The notes: generated by a model not told the origin, from the letters alone. Positions 1 to 9,579 are shown, counted from the first letter of the stretch. The stretch is 64,000 bases of DNA from Undibacterium cyanobacteriorum (GCF_031326225.1 NZ_CP133720.1:2232001-2296000); one strand, 5' to 3'. Numbers and translations: made by a program.

Positions 1-1342
1 ACCACAAGAGGTCACTGGTTCTGGAGTGGTAATCGAAGGAAAAAGAATTTTGACCAACGCTCACGTGGTGGAGTATGCCAGTCAAGTACAAATACAAAAC
101 GGGCAAGATGGCAATAAGCTAGCGGCGCGCGTTGTGGCTATTGCACGTGGTATGGATTTGGCGCTACTCGAAGTGGAAGATACTAGTTTCTTCGATACGC
201 ATTTAGCCGTGAGCCGTTCTAACAAACTTCCGGAAATCACTGACGCGGTATTTGCTTATGGTTATCCAACCGGTGGCAATTCATTATCGATCACCAAAGG
301 TATCGTTTCTCGCATTGAATTCGTTGACTATGACGGGAGTATCGGAGGCCTTCGTATTCAAGTCGATGCCGCAATCAATCCTGGTAATAGTGGCGGTCCG
401 GTAATCGCAGGTGACAAGATGATTGGTCTTGCTTTTTCTGGTCTGTTACATGCGCAAAATATCGGCTACATCATTCCCAACGAAGAGATCGAATTATTTC
501 TGAAGGACGTGGCCGATGGTCGCTATAACGGCAAACCTGTCCTGCTCGATGTTACCCAAACTTTTGAAAATCCGATTTTGCGGGATTTCTTGAAGCTCGA
601 TAAAAATGTTGAGGGTTGCATCATTCACGCTCCGCATGATATGGGTAATGGCACTGTCCTCAAAGAATGGGATGTGTTGACGCATATCGGTGATACGCCC
701 ATTGATAATCAGTGCATGGTCAAACTGAAACCTAATGTGCGAGTGATGTTTAAGTATAAAGTGCAGCAGATCGCACAAAAAGGATTCGTTCCACTCACAA
801 TTATGCGTGAATCCAAACAAATGAAGGTACAGGCACCTGTTTATCCTGGTCGCCCACATTTGATTTCTGATTTGCAAGGTGGCTATCCGTCCTATTTCAT
901 TTTCGGACCGATCGTATTTTCTCGTGCCACGGTCGAATACCTGAGTTTTCTTGCTAATAATGCCCCAGCGTTGAATGGCTATGCCTACAATGCCAGTCCC
1001 TTAATGACCTTGCGCGGCGAGATGCCTAGCAAGGAAAGGGAAGAATTAGTGGTGGTCGCATCCCCATTCTTTCCACATAAATTGGTCACGGGTTACAGTA
1101 ATCGCTTCGGCGCAGTTATCTATTCGATTAATGGGATTCGCATTCGTAGCTTGAAACACTTGGTTGAGGTGCTGCGCGATGCCAAAGAAGATCTCTTGGT
1201 GATTCACTATGATCAGCGTTGGGGTGAGACCATGGTGTTGCCAAGAAAAGCCATGATTCAAGAGACAGAAGGAGTCTTATCAGACAACGGCATTCGTTCG
1301 CAAGGTTCTCCTGACATGATGGCAGTTTGGGATAAGAAGTAA
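1..1342 (+). CDS. Deg/HtrA-like S1C serine protease with C-terminal PDZ-like region (5' partial)
   Basis: The reading frame is open from the left edge (first full codon at base 2), so the N-terminus, probably with an export signal, lies outside the window. What remains begins inside the trypsin-like fold. The catalytic His is in TNAHVV, the Asp in GMDLALLEVED and the Ser in NPGNSGGPV, so the triad looks complete. After about residue 165 comes a long region resembling the PDZ-containing C-terminus of Deg proteases, with GxxxxxGY-type turns. Family knowledge points to ATP-independent quality control of misfolded envelope proteins. The C-terminal part is closer in feel to the Deg subfamily with degenerate PDZ domains than to classical DegP. 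A GTG at 26 is an internal codon, not the start. A strong hairpin terminator follows the stop. Confidence 0.85.
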   Translation, partial: PQEVTGSGVVIEGKRILTNAHVVEYASQVQIQNGQDGNKLAARVVAIARGMDLALLEVEDTSFFDTHLAVSRSNKLPEITDAVFAYGYPTGGNSLSITKGIVSRIEFVDYDGSIGGLRIQVDAAINPGNSGGPVIAGDKMIGLAFSGLLHAQNIGYIIPNEEIELFLKDVADGRYNGKPVLLDVTQTFENPILRDFLKLDKNVEGCIIHAPHDMGNGTVLKEWDVLTHIGDTPIDNQCMVKLKPNVRVMFKYKVQQIAQKGFVPLTIMRESKQMKVQAPVYPGRPHLISDLQGGYPSYFIFGPIVFSRATVEYLSFLANNAPALNGYAYNASPLMTLRGEMPSKEREELVVVASPFFPHKLVTGYSNRFGAVIYSINGIRIRSLKHLVEVLRDAKEDLLVIHYDQRWGETMVLPRKAMIQETEGVLSDNGIRSQGSPDMMAVWDKK

Positions 1343-1364
1343 GTTCCTCTCATTCTTCTAAAAG

Positions 1365-1394
1365 AAGGCGGCGTGGATAGCGACCGCCTTTTTT
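1365..1394 (+). terminator. Rho-independent terminator after the Deg-like protease
   Basis: A 7-bp GC-rich stem (AAGGCGG/CCGCCTT, 1365-1371 with 1384-1390) is followed by a run of T. It lies 22 bases after the protease stop codon. Confidence 0.8.
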
Positions 1395-1416
1395 AATACC
1401 GATTTAGCTTTGCCGC

Positions 1417-2067
1417 TTATTCGCTAAACTCGATCGATATCAAAAAATACGTTGGAATGCGTTTTATTTTTCCAAGTTCTAAGGGATCTGTGAGAGAGGG
1501 ATCGAAATTTGCATAGCGCTTCTTGGATGCCGTTTCAGTTTGTGGTTGCGTGAAATTCAAAACATAAATTGGTTTTGATAGCGGTAGTGAATTGAACTCG
1601 CCCGTGTTTTCCGGTATCTGTAAGGCGAATTCGCCATAATGTGTCTTCACAGGAAATTCGCGAGTCAGACCAAAACCAAGAAACCGAAAATCGAATCTGA
1701 CTTTCTTTCCTGCGATGTGTTTCGCAAGCACACTAAAGTTCAATTCCTGGTCTTTGATTTTGAAATACTCGTCTTCTCTGGAATCGAACAACTGGACGCG
1801 TGGCAATGGCTTTCCAGCTTTGATTTCTTGTACAAATAAACGGTAATTTTTGCCTATCAGCCCGACACCACTAAAATTGAGCTTGGCGACTTGAATGTCA
1901 TGAAAACGATAGAGATTCATGATGTCTTCATTCTCCACGGATTTCTTCACCTGATAGATGATGAATTCAGAAGGCGCTTTCGCTTGCAACTCAAGTGAAT
2001 GAACTTGGAAAGTGGAGCACATGAGAATCGCGAGAGTTGAGAGGCGAATTAAAAAGGATGTTTTCAT
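1417..2067 (-). CDS. Secreted protein of unknown function
   Basis: A 216-residue protein that I do not recognise. The ATG at 2067 is preferred over longer in-frame starts because the protein then begins with a classical signal peptide (MKTSF, a hydrophobic core, and a likely cleavage site near residue 25), so it is probably periplasmic. The mature part is rich in beta-strand-like alternating hydrophobic residues and has no cysteines beyond the signal region. It is divergent from the DUF2975-like gene that starts at 2251, and its 3' end faces the protease terminator. No catalytic motif was seen. Confidence 0.65.
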   Translation of the reverse strand: MKTSFLIRLSTLAILMCSTFQVHSLELQAKAPSEFIIYQVKKSVENEDIMNLYRFHDIQVAKLNFSGVGLIGKNYRLFVQEIKAGKPLPRVQLFDSREDEYFKIKDQELNFSVLAKHIAGKKVRFDFRFLGFGLTREFPVKTHYGEFALQIPENTGEFNSLPLSKPIYVLNFTQPQTETASKKRYANFDPSLTDPLELGKIKRIPTYFLISIEFSE

Positions 2068-2250
2068 AAAGTTCTTGTTGTCCAATGATGTGTCTATGGT
2101 CGACACGATGCTGAATGCATCTTGCTTCACGTAGGGTACGAATGGATCCTTCGAATTAAGTTGGTGCGATTTCTGCATGGGACTCGCCCATGTTTAATTT
2201 TACAAGAACTTGGTTTACCATTAGCGTCTCTACCTTCCCAAAAAAACATC

Positions 2251-2793
2251 ATGAGCACAGTGTCCAAGCAAACCACATCTTTCAGTATGTCTGGCATGAC
2301 CAAGACATTGGTTGTTGTCTTCACCCTTAATCTCGTGGTCGAGAAGATCGCCCAGTTGTCTCAGGCAATTGGCGTTTCGGGTAGTACTGATTGGCAGGCA
2401 ATGCTGCAATTAAGTTTTCGCTTGCCCCATTTTTGGACGGGAATTTTAGTGCCTGTAACTTATTTGGTCGCTTTATGGTCTGCCGCGAACTTGTTGAAGG
2501 CTTTTGAAGATACTCAAAAAGTTGAAGCGCCCGTGTTAGCTGCTTTACGTGTACTCGGGTCGAATTTAATGTACGCGGGGATCGCAGCTTTGTTGATCGT
2601 ACCAACTTTGGAATCATGGATTAATCTAGGCGGACGCGGTATTAAGATTAATTTTGATATTAGCCCGGTAGCGGTGGGCATGATCGGCATGATTTTGAAA
2701 TTGATCGCCCGTCGTTTAATCGATCAATTAGGAGAACAATCTCAAAGGGAGCAATCTCAAAGGGAACAATCTAAGCTTAACCAGGACGCTTAG
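2251..2793 (+). CDS. DUF2975-like small integral membrane protein
   Basis: A 180-residue protein with several hydrophobic segments, near residues 15-35, 60-80, 100-120 and 135-155. It ends in a charged cytoplasmic-type tail. The layout and the terminal IARRLIDQLGEQ region resemble DUF2975 proteins, whose function is unknown; the family call is by eye and tentative. The ATG at 2251 is chosen because upstream in-frame codons give a non-membrane, low-quality N-terminus. The tail contains a 5-residue repeat (EQSQR) encoded by a 15-bp tandem repeat. The gene converges on recJ, with an inverted repeat between them. Confidence 0.65.
   Translation: MSTVSKQTTSFSMSGMTKTLVVVFTLNLVVEKIAQLSQAIGVSGSTDWQAMLQLSFRLPHFWTGILVPVTYLVALWSAANLLKAFEDTQKVEAPVLAALRVLGSNLMYAGIAALLIVPTLESWINLGGRGIKINFDISPVAVGMIGMILKLIARRLIDQLGEQSQREQSQREQSKLNQDA
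2734..2772 (+). repeat. 15-bp in-frame tandem repeat, about 2.6 copies
   Basis: The unit GAACAATCTCAAAGG repeats with a single substitution, encoding EQSQR-EQSQR-EQS at the C-terminal tail of the DUF2975-like protein. The period is a multiple of 3, so copy-number changes would preserve the frame. Confidence 0.85.
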
Positions 2794-2802
2794 ACTATGA
2801 GG

Positions 2803-2820
2803 GCGCATCAATCGATGCGC
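2803..2820. repeat. Inverted repeat between convergent genes
   Basis: GCGCATC (2803-2809) and GATGCGC (2814-2820) form a perfect 7-bp stem with a 4-base loop, between the stop codons of the DUF2975-like gene and recJ. No T-tract follows on either strand, so it is at best a weak bidirectional terminator. Confidence 0.5.
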
Positions 2821-2828
2821 GGAACTGA

Positions 2829-4523
2829 TTATGCGTTTTCCGCGTGTTCGACCAATAATTGAACCTTGGTTGTGCCGTTGTATTCGTTCGCATCGAGTCT
2901 GAATGCCACCCTTACTTTTTCGCTCAGATTATCGGTATGGCCAAACCAAATCGCATCATAGCGCACGCCATTTTTTTCGAGGCTCATTTTGAGATGGCGT
3001 TCTTTTAATATGCGTTGCGAGACCAATTTGAATTCGTCACAAAAAATGGGGGGTGGGAAGCCTTGCCCCCATACGTGGCTATCCATTAGTTCGATGAAGT
3101 CCACCGTATAATGTGCCTCTTCAAGGGGGCCATCAGTTTCGATGATACGCTCCAACTGATCTTGTCTGAGCCACGCCTTGCCGACCGCTTCGAAGGCCAA
3201 CTGAAATGCCGAAAAATCTTCAGTGCGGATGGTCAAGCCAGCCGCCATCGCATGCCCACCGAATTTTTGGATCAGTGTGGGCGAGTGTTTCGATACAAGA
3301 TCGAGTGCATCACGCAGGTGGAATCCTGGAATCGAGCGTCCGGAGCCTTTCATTAAACCCTCGTCACCAGGTGCGAAAGTAATCGTTGGACGATAGAATT
3401 TGTCCTTAAGTCGCGATGCGACAATGCCAATGACACCTTGATGCCAAGATTCATCGAATACCGTGATCGTATGGCTACTGTCGGCTTGAAAGTCATCCAA
3501 ATGCAGAAGTGCGATGTCCTGCATTTCACGTTCGATATCTTTACGATCTGCATTAATGCTATTGAGCTCTTGTGCAATTTGCCATGCGCGTCCCTCATCA
3601 TCAGTGGTGAGACATTCGATTCCGAGTGACATGTCGGCTAAGCGGCCTGCAGCGTTCAACCTAGGACCTACTGCAAAGCCAAGGTCAAACGGGCTGGCAA
3701 GGCGAGGTTCACGTCCAGCGACACGAAACAAGGCCGCGATTCCCGCATGCATTCGACCACTTCGCATACGTTTTAAACCCTGCGCTACTAAGATTCGGTT
3801 ATTGGCATCGAGCTTAACAACGTCAGCCACTGTTCCTAAAGCGACTAAGTCAAGAAGTGTGTCGAGTTTTGGTTGCGATTGTTGATCGAACACACCGCGT
3901 TTACGCATCTCTGCGCGCAGTGCAAGCAGTACGTAGAACATGACACCAACGCCTGCTAAGTTTTTACTCGCAAAATTACAAGCAAGTTGATTCGGGTTGA
4001 CGATGACCGCTGCATCGGGAAGCGTGTCAGCCGGAAGATGGTGATCAGTCACAACGACATCGATACCACGCTTCTTGGCGGCGGCGACGCCATCTATGCT
4101 GGCAATGCCATTGTCAACGGTGATGATGACGTCTGGATTTTTTTCTCGAGCTGTGAGCTCGACAATTTCTGGTGTGAGTCCATAACCGTACTCGAATCGA
4201 TTGGGCACAATGTAATCAACGGTCGCGCCCAGCATACGTAAGCCGCGTAAGCCTACGGCGCAGGCGGTGGCACCATCGCAATCATAGTCCGCAACAATCA
4301 CAAGACGCTTTTTTTGCGCAATGGCATCCGCTAAATACGTCGCAGCTTTCTCACTATTTGTTAAAGTCGTGGGAGGTAACAAAGCGGGTAAGTCGGTTTG
4401 CAATTCAGTGCTACTCACGATGCCGCGCGCTGCGAATAAACGGGCCAAAACGGGGTGCATGCCGTTTTGACGCAGCATTTCGGAATCACGAAAAGAGTAG
4501 GGGCGTATGCTGATGCGAGTCAT
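2829..4523 (-). CDS. recJ: Single-stranded-DNA-specific 5'-3' exonuclease RecJ
   Basis: At 564 residues this is the normal length for RecJ. The DHH-superfamily metal-binding motifs are visible: IVADYDCDGATA near residue 77, TVDNGIAS near 137 and VVTDHHLPAD near 158. The DHHA1-type GGHAMAAG motif lies near residue 420, followed by the C-terminal OB-like domain. RecJ resects 5' ends of single-stranded DNA in RecF-pathway recombination, mismatch repair and base excision repair. The next gene in the same direction upstream is a COG4255 protein, 12 bases away, so the two are probably cotranscribed. Confidence 0.97.
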   Translation of the reverse strand: MTRISIRPYSFRDSEMLRQNGMHPVLARLFAARGIVSSTELQTDLPALLPPTTLTNSEKAATYLADAIAQKKRLVIVADYDCDGATACAVGLRGLRMLGATVDYIVPNRFEYGYGLTPEIVELTAREKNPDVIITVDNGIASIDGVAAAKKRGIDVVVTDHHLPADTLPDAAVIVNPNQLACNFASKNLAGVGVMFYVLLALRAEMRKRGVFDQQSQPKLDTLLDLVALGTVADVVKLDANNRILVAQGLKRMRSGRMHAGIAALFRVAGREPRLASPFDLGFAVGPRLNAAGRLADMSLGIECLTTDDEGRAWQIAQELNSINADRKDIEREMQDIALLHLDDFQADSSHTITVFDESWHQGVIGIVASRLKDKFYRPTITFAPGDEGLMKGSGRSIPGFHLRDALDLVSKHSPTLIQKFGGHAMAAGLTIRTEDFSAFQLAFEAVGKAWLRQDQLERIIETDGPLEEAHYTVDFIELMDSHVWGQGFPPPIFCDEFKLVSQRILKERHLKMSLEKNGVRYDAIWFGHTDNLSEKVRVAFRLDANEYNGTTKVQLLVEHAENA

Positions 4524-4535
4524 GATAAGGGCAAG

Positions 4536-5615
4536 CTATAGATGATTGGAAGCAGCCAGTGCGAGCAGCTTGTTAAAATGAGGTTTGCGAAAGGTTTGCA
4601 ACCATGATGGTTTCTTACATTCAAACTGGACGAACTGAATATGATCGCTCACACCGAGATTCAAGCGATCAAGTTCTCCGTTTTGGAGTGCTTGCCATAA
4701 TGGCGAGAAACATTGATCTTCGAGCTGCTGAAGTGCATTCAGCCAACTTCCCCAATCACTATTGAGCGCTGGTTCAAGTAAGTCTTCGATAATAATGATC
4801 GGTGTGAGCGGCTTCGTGCTGGATGGGTTCTTGAGCTGGTGCAAGAAAGTCTCTATCGATGCCATTCCTGTCTGTGGGGATACGTGATGTGCTTGATCGC
4901 TACCGCCATGGATCCAAACAGAATTAATCGGCACAAGTCCGACATTCTCTCGTTCCAGATTCGCTGCATGGTTATGCCATGCCATTTGAATTTCATTTTG
5001 AAGCTTACGCCAGTTCCGTGCTTGTTCTCCTTCAGGCATCCAAATATCCATGTTGTGCCCAGCTGCGGCATCAAGACTTGCTGTTTGAAGCTCACGCCAA
5101 GTATCAGCACGTAGGAACCACATCGATGGTGACGCGAAAATCAGTTCGTGTCCGCGCTCTTGGCATATCTCCTGCGCAATCAAAAATAACTGGCGTGCAT
5201 GGGCTTCAGACACCTGCAGGCGTCGAGGATCGGTCATTACCAGATGATCTCGCGCTATATGAATATGCACTGGGGTGAGTGTGAACCAGTATCCACTTGC
5301 GGCGGGCGTTGCGAGACCATGCATCAACATTTTTGAAATGCTGAGCCTTGGGCTGGTGTAACGCTGTTCTTGATCGGGTGTTCTCTGCACATTCTGTGCT
5401 TCCAGGGCTTTCTGTTTTTGTGAAATGCTGTCGCGTTCAAACAGAAAGTATTCGTGCGGTAAGAGTCTCGCGAACTCGTTTAATCGTAGTGGCGTTGACG
5501 CCTTCGCAAAGCTCAAAAGGCGCTGTAAAGACGGCGCATTGACTTGTTGAAGTAGCTGTTTCGCGAGGGACGCTGGTGGAATGCCGAAAGGCAATATGAT
5601 TTCTAAATGGCTCAT
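4536..5615 (-). CDS. COG4255-type conserved protein (phosphoglycerate mutase-like annotation)
   Basis: A 359-residue protein of a family conserved beside recJ in betaproteobacteria, often labelled as cofactor-independent phosphoglycerate mutase or a regulatory protein. I see no experimentally based motif that proves an enzymatic activity. Recognisable conserved stretches are GYWFTLTPVHIHIARDHLVM near residue 110, the DIWMPEG region and NSVWIHGGS near residue 225. The ATG at 5615 gives the expected MSHLEIILPFG beginning; a TTG 18 bases upstream is less likely. It is soluble, with no signal peptide. It is divergent from the lolC/E gene and in a likely operon with recJ. Confidence 0.75.
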   Translation of the reverse strand: MSHLEIILPFGIPPASLAKQLLQQVNAPSLQRLLSFAKASTPLRLNEFARLLPHEYFLFERDSISQKQKALEAQNVQRTPDQEQRYTSPRLSISKMLMHGLATPAASGYWFTLTPVHIHIARDHLVMTDPRRLQVSEAHARQLFLIAQEICQERGHELIFASPSMWFLRADTWRELQTASLDAAAGHNMDIWMPEGEQARNWRKLQNEIQMAWHNHAANLERENVGLVPINSVWIHGGSDQAHHVSPQTGMASIETFLHQLKNPSSTKPLTPIIIIEDLLEPALNSDWGSWLNALQQLEDQCFSPLWQALQNGELDRLNLGVSDHIQFVQFECKKPSWLQTFRKPHFNKLLALAASNHL

Positions 5616-5735
5616 TCTGCTATTGTATGGCAAACTAGCGCCGTTTTCTTGTGAAGAAGCGCTTTTCGAGTGAAAAACGAACTAGATTCCAAGAAGAAAA
5701 TACGATGTTTTAATTTAGGCTCGGATCAATTATTT

Positions 5736-6992
5736 GTGAAAAATCTTCCTTTTGAATGGCTAATCGGATTGCGCTATACGCGCGCCGGAAAACGTAGCCG
5801 CCGCAATAATTTCATTTCCTTTATTTCTTTGATCTCGATGTCAGGGATTGCCCTCGGCGTGGCAGCCCTGATCATCGTTCTCTCAGTCATGAATGGGTTC
5901 CAAAAAGAAGTGCGTGACAGGATGTTATCGGTACTTCCCCATATCGAGGTCTTTGATGCCGGTGGCATGGTCAGTGATTGGCATCAGACGGCCAAGCAGG
6001 CTTCGCAACACCCAGACGTTCTTGCCGCGGCACCTTATGTCGATGCGCAAAGCATGATCATCAACGATGGCGTGATGCGTGGAGTCATGTTGCGTGGAAT
6101 TTTACCTAGCGAAGAGCCTAAAGTTTCGGTTGTAGCTTCCAAGCTAAAAGCCGGTAAGCTTGATGATTTAAAGGACGGCAGTTTTAACATCATTCTTGGT
6201 ATTGAATTGGCGCGTGCCATGCACGTATCGATCGGCGACAAAGTGACTTTAGCTGCGCCAGAAGGGCAGTTGACACCCGCAGGCACAATTCCCCGCCTTA
6301 AAGCATTTACCGTGGTGGGCGTGTTCGAGGCAGGCCATTACGAGTTTGACTCGGCGATGGCATTTATTCACATCAGCGATGCTCAAAAATTCTTCCGTCA
6401 AGAAGCACCGAGTGGTGTTCGACTGAAAATCAAGGATATGCTGAAGGCACCGCAAGTCGCGTTCGAGCTGCGCAATACCATCGGAAGCACCTTGATTGCG
6501 CGTGATTGGTCTCAGCAAAACAGCAACTATTTCGCGGCAGTAAAAACCGAAAAAACGATGATGTTTATTATTTTGACTTTGATCATTGCAGTCGCGGCTT
6601 TTAACTTGGTTTCTACGCTTGTTATGACGGTGACGGAGAAACAAGCCGATATCGCGATTCTGCGCACGATCGGCGCCTCACCAAGCTCAATCATGAAAAT
6701 TTTCATGATTCAAGGTGGGCTCGCTGGTTTGTATGGTACAGCGTTTGGTGTGTTGTCAGGCGTGATTGTTGCGCTCAATATCGATGTCATCGTTCCATTT
6801 ATCGAGCGTCTATTTGGGGTTCAGTTCTTGAACAAAGAAATTTATGTGATTAGTACTTTACCTTCTGATCTTCATTGGTCGGATGTATGGTCGATTGGAC
6901 TGATAGCAGTTGTACTCGCTTTTGTGGCGACGATCTATCCAAGCTGGCGCGCGGCGCGAGTCAAACCAGCGGAGGCTTTGCGCTATGAATAA
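5736..6992 (+). CDS. lolC: Lipoprotein-releasing ABC transporter permease LolC/LolE
   Basis: A MacB/FtsX-type permease of 418 residues from the GTG at 5736. The N-terminus then reads FEWLIGLRYTRAG followed by the first transmembrane helix, as is usual for betaproteobacterial LolC. A longer GTG start at 5670 (440 residues) is possible. There is one N-terminal helix, a large periplasmic domain of about 210 residues, and three C-terminal helices ending in PSWRAARVKPAEALRYE, the typical cytoplasmic coupling tail. It forms the LolCDE-type complex that extracts outer-membrane lipoproteins for LolA. Only one permease gene is present, so it may act as a homodimer (LolF-like). Its stop overlaps the lolD start by 8 bases. 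Confidence 0.9.
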   Translation: MKNLPFEWLIGLRYTRAGKRSRRNNFISFISLISMSGIALGVAALIIVLSVMNGFQKEVRDRMLSVLPHIEVFDAGGMVSDWHQTAKQASQHPDVLAAAPYVDAQSMIINDGVMRGVMLRGILPSEEPKVSVVASKLKAGKLDDLKDGSFNIILGIELARAMHVSIGDKVTLAAPEGQLTPAGTIPRLKAFTVVGVFEAGHYEFDSAMAFIHISDAQKFFRQEAPSGVRLKIKDMLKAPQVAFELRNTIGSTLIARDWSQQNSNYFAAVKTEKTMMFIILTLIIAVAAFNLVSTLVMTVTEKQADIAILRTIGASPSSIMKIFMIQGGLAGLYGTAFGVLSGVIVALNIDVIVPFIERLFGVQFLNKEIYVISTLPSDLHWSDVWSIGLIAVVLAFVATIYPSWRAARVKPAEALRYE

Positions 6993-7737
6993 GTCATTCT
7001 CAAAAGAACAGAGTGAAGCCCTCATGTCGAACGGAAAGTCAGGCAGTAAAAATACAGGCACACAGGCGGTGCTCGAATGTCGTCAGTTGTCGAAATCTTT
7101 CGGCGAAGCTGACACTGCAGTGCATGTACTGCGTAAGGTTGATTTCTCGGTGTATGCCGGTGAGCGTGTCGCCATTGTTGGCGCATCCGGTTCTGGTAAG
7201 TCGACTTTGTTGCATCTACTTGGTGGGCTCGATACGCCAAGTGCAGGTGGTGTGAATTTGTTAGGCAATGATTTCGCGACTCTGAGTGAAAGTGCTCGCG
7301 GTCAAGTGAGAAATGCTTCGCTCGGTTTTGTCTACCAATTCCATCATCTATTGGGTGAATTTTCTGCACTCGATAATGTGGCAATGCCTTTGCTGATTCG
7401 CCGTATGTCGCGTGCAGAGGCACATGCAAAAGCACAAGCGATTTTAGAGAAGGTTGGTTTAGCACATCGTGTAACTCACTTGCCAAGTGAGCTGTCTGGT
7501 GGTGAGCGACAGCGCGTTGCACTGGCGCGTGCATTGGTGACTGAGCCTGCTTGCGTCTTGGCTGATGAGCCAACCGGAAATCTTGATCGTTCGATCGCGG
7601 ATCAAGTGTTTGCGCTGATGCTGGAATTGTCTAAGACCTTAGGTACTGCGTTTGTAATCGTCACGCACGATCTTGAATTGGCATCGCGTTGCGATCGTCG
7701 TTTGCGTTTGAGTGATGACGGTTTAAAAGCATTCTAG
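6985..7737 (+). CDS. lolD: Lipoprotein-releasing ABC transporter ATPase LolD
   Basis: A 250-residue ABC ATPase with Walker A GASGSGKST, signature LSGGERQRVALARAL, Walker B CVLADEPTGNLD and the H-loop VTHD. The LolD/MacB-type sequence LGFVYQFHHLLGEFSALDNVAMPLLI is also present in outline. The ATG at 6985 lies inside the end of the permease gene (8-base overlap), which indicates translational coupling. It powers release of outer-membrane lipoproteins from the inner membrane. The 34 N-terminal residues before the ABC domain are somewhat long and polar. Confidence 0.95.
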   Translation: MNKSFSKEQSEALMSNGKSGSKNTGTQAVLECRQLSKSFGEADTAVHVLRKVDFSVYAGERVAIVGASGSGKSTLLHLLGGLDTPSAGGVNLLGNDFATLSESARGQVRNASLGFVYQFHHLLGEFSALDNVAMPLLIRRMSRAEAHAKAQAILEKVGLAHRVTHLPSELSGGERQRVALARALVTEPACVLADEPTGNLDRSIADQVFALMLELSKTLGTAFVIVTHDLELASRCDRRLRLSDDGLKAF

Positions 7738-7784
7738 AAAATTGAACAATTTGATTTGCCGCATAGTCTTTTTGAGGAGTCGCT

Positions 7785-9434
7785 GTGAAATTGAAATCTG
7801 TAGTTGTTTTGAAGTCCGTACTATTCGCGACTTTGTTGGCTAGCGCACAAATCGCGTTAATCCCGACCGTTATCGCTACACCATTGACGCCAGCGGAGCA
7901 GGCACCGGTTACCTATAGCACGCCTTTGACCGCTGAACAGATTGATTCACTGGTTGAACGTACGCTGAAGACTTTTAACGTTCCCGGGATTTCCGTCGCG
8001 GTGATTAAGGATGACAAAGTCGTTCACGCAAAAGGCTATGGCGTGCGCTCCATTCGTTCCAAACTGCCGATGCAAACGGATACCATGGTCGGTATCGCAT
8101 CGAACTCAAAAGCCTTTACCGCAGCCGCTTTAGCGATTTTGGTGGACGAAGGTAAATTGCAATGGGGTGACAAGGTCAATAACATCATTCCCGAGTTCAA
8201 ACTTTACAATCCTTATGTTACCGAAGAGTTCACCGTTCTCGATCTGATGACGCATCGAAGCGGCATGGGTTTAGGGGCTGGCGATTTGATGTTTTTTCCA
8301 GATGGCAGTGACTTCACGATCAAAGATGTTATTCACAATCTACGCTACTTAAAACAAACATCTAGCTTTCGGTCTCAATTTGATTACGACAATAACCTCT
8401 ATATCGTCGCTGGTGAGGTGATTAAGCGCGTCTCTGGTTTGAGTTGGGAAGACTTTATCGAGCAGCGTATTATGCGTCCGCTGGGAATGCAGCATAGTGC
8501 TGCATCCATCTCAAGATTAAATAAGAAAGACAATCAAGTTGAACCCCACGTTCCGGTCAATGGCGCCTTACAAATCGTTCCGTTTAAACCGAATGAAGTG
8601 ATTAATGCTGCAGGTGGCATTTACAGTAACATCGACGAAATGAGTCACTGGGTGCGCATGCAACTTAATCGCGGTCGTTATGGACATGAACTGCAGCAGC
8701 GCCTGTTTAGCGAGAAGGTGCAACACGAAATGTGGTCGCCACACACAATCATCCCAATGGGACCAGTCGGCGGAAGTTATAACACGCATTTCACTACATA
8801 TGGCATCGGCTGGGATGTTCGCGATGTTAAGGGCTATAAGCAAGTTTCGCACACGGGTGGTTTGCTTGGTATGGTGACGCAAGTTACGATGATTCCTGAG
8901 TTGAAGTTGGGGATTGTCGTACTGACTAATCAAGAACAAGGCGCCGCATTCACCGCGATCACCAATACCATCAAAGATAGTTATCTCGGCATGCCAGTTG
9001 TCGATCGTATCAAAGAAAACGCCGATCGAGTACAGAAGCGTGATGAAGAGGCGAATAAGATCACGGCTGAAGTTTGGAAGTCGATTGATGCGCAAATGAA
9101 GGCAAATGGCAAAGTGAAGCTGGATGTCACACCCTATGTTGGTGTATATAAAGACGACTGGTTTGGTGAAGTTAGCATTAGTGTGAACAAGGTCGGTCAA
9201 CTACAATGGGCATCCAAGCGCTCGCCAGCATTGATCGGCGACTTGAGCTTCTACCGTGGCAGCTCATTCGTGGTGAAGTGGCACGATCGTAGTTTCAACG
9301 CAGATGCGTTCGTGAATTTTCAGTTGGATACCGATGGCAATGCGCAGAAAATTACGATGAAAGCTATTTCGCCATTGACTGATTTTAGTTTCGATTTTCA
9401 CGACCTCGAGTTGCGCCGTGTCGAGCAAAAGTAA
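7785..9434 (+). CDS. Periplasmic serine hydrolase, class C beta-lactamase/D-alanyl-D-alanine peptidase-like, with DUF3471-type tail
   Basis: A 549-residue protein starting at a GTG, with GAGGAG placed 5 bases upstream. It has a signal peptide of about 30 residues, so it is exported. The penicillin-binding-type fold shows the SxxK motif as SNSK (near residue 108), the YxN motif as YDNN (near 204) and the third-box HTGG (near 357). The catalytic Ser, Lys and Tyr are therefore all present. Residues from about 430 onward look like the beta-rich DUF3471 domain often attached to such hydrolases. Peptidase, esterase and beta-lactam hydrolysis are all seen in the family, so the substrate cannot be named. 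It is monocistronic, with a strong terminator downstream. Confidence 0.88.
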   Translation: MKLKSVVVLKSVLFATLLASAQIALIPTVIATPLTPAEQAPVTYSTPLTAEQIDSLVERTLKTFNVPGISVAVIKDDKVVHAKGYGVRSIRSKLPMQTDTMVGIASNSKAFTAAALAILVDEGKLQWGDKVNNIIPEFKLYNPYVTEEFTVLDLMTHRSGMGLGAGDLMFFPDGSDFTIKDVIHNLRYLKQTSSFRSQFDYDNNLYIVAGEVIKRVSGLSWEDFIEQRIMRPLGMQHSAASISRLNKKDNQVEPHVPVNGALQIVPFKPNEVINAAGGIYSNIDEMSHWVRMQLNRGRYGHELQQRLFSEKVQHEMWSPHTIIPMGPVGGSYNTHFTTYGIGWDVRDVKGYKQVSHTGGLLGMVTQVTMIPELKLGIVVLTNQEQGAAFTAITNTIKDSYLGMPVVDRIKENADRVQKRDEEANKITAEVWKSIDAQMKANGKVKLDVTPYVGVYKDDWFGEVSISVNKVGQLQWASKRSPALIGDLSFYRGSSFVVKWHDRSFNADAFVNFQLDTDGNAQKITMKAISPLTDFSFDFHDLELRRVEQK

Positions 9435-9504
9435 GGTTTTAAGGCAATACGAGTTTCAGGACGCTTGTCGAACTCGTCAGATAAGAATTTAGGACGAGTG
9501 TCGT

Positions 9505-9541
9505 AAAACGCCCGCAGGTCTGCACCTAGCGGGCGTTTTAA
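9505..9541 (+). terminator. Strong Rho-independent terminator after the serine hydrolase
   Basis: A perfect 11-bp stem (AAAACGCCCGC at 9505-9515 pairing with 9529-9539) ends in a T-run. The A-tract on the left arm would also allow termination on the opposite strand. Confidence 0.85.
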
Positions 9542-9579
9542 TTTAAAATCAATTTTTCTTCAATGATGGGTTGCTTTCC

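Noticed and set aside
8568..9200. A 210-codon minus-strand ORF within the serine hydrolase gene
   Set aside because: Fully antisense to a gene with intact catalytic motifs; no ribosome-binding site or domain.
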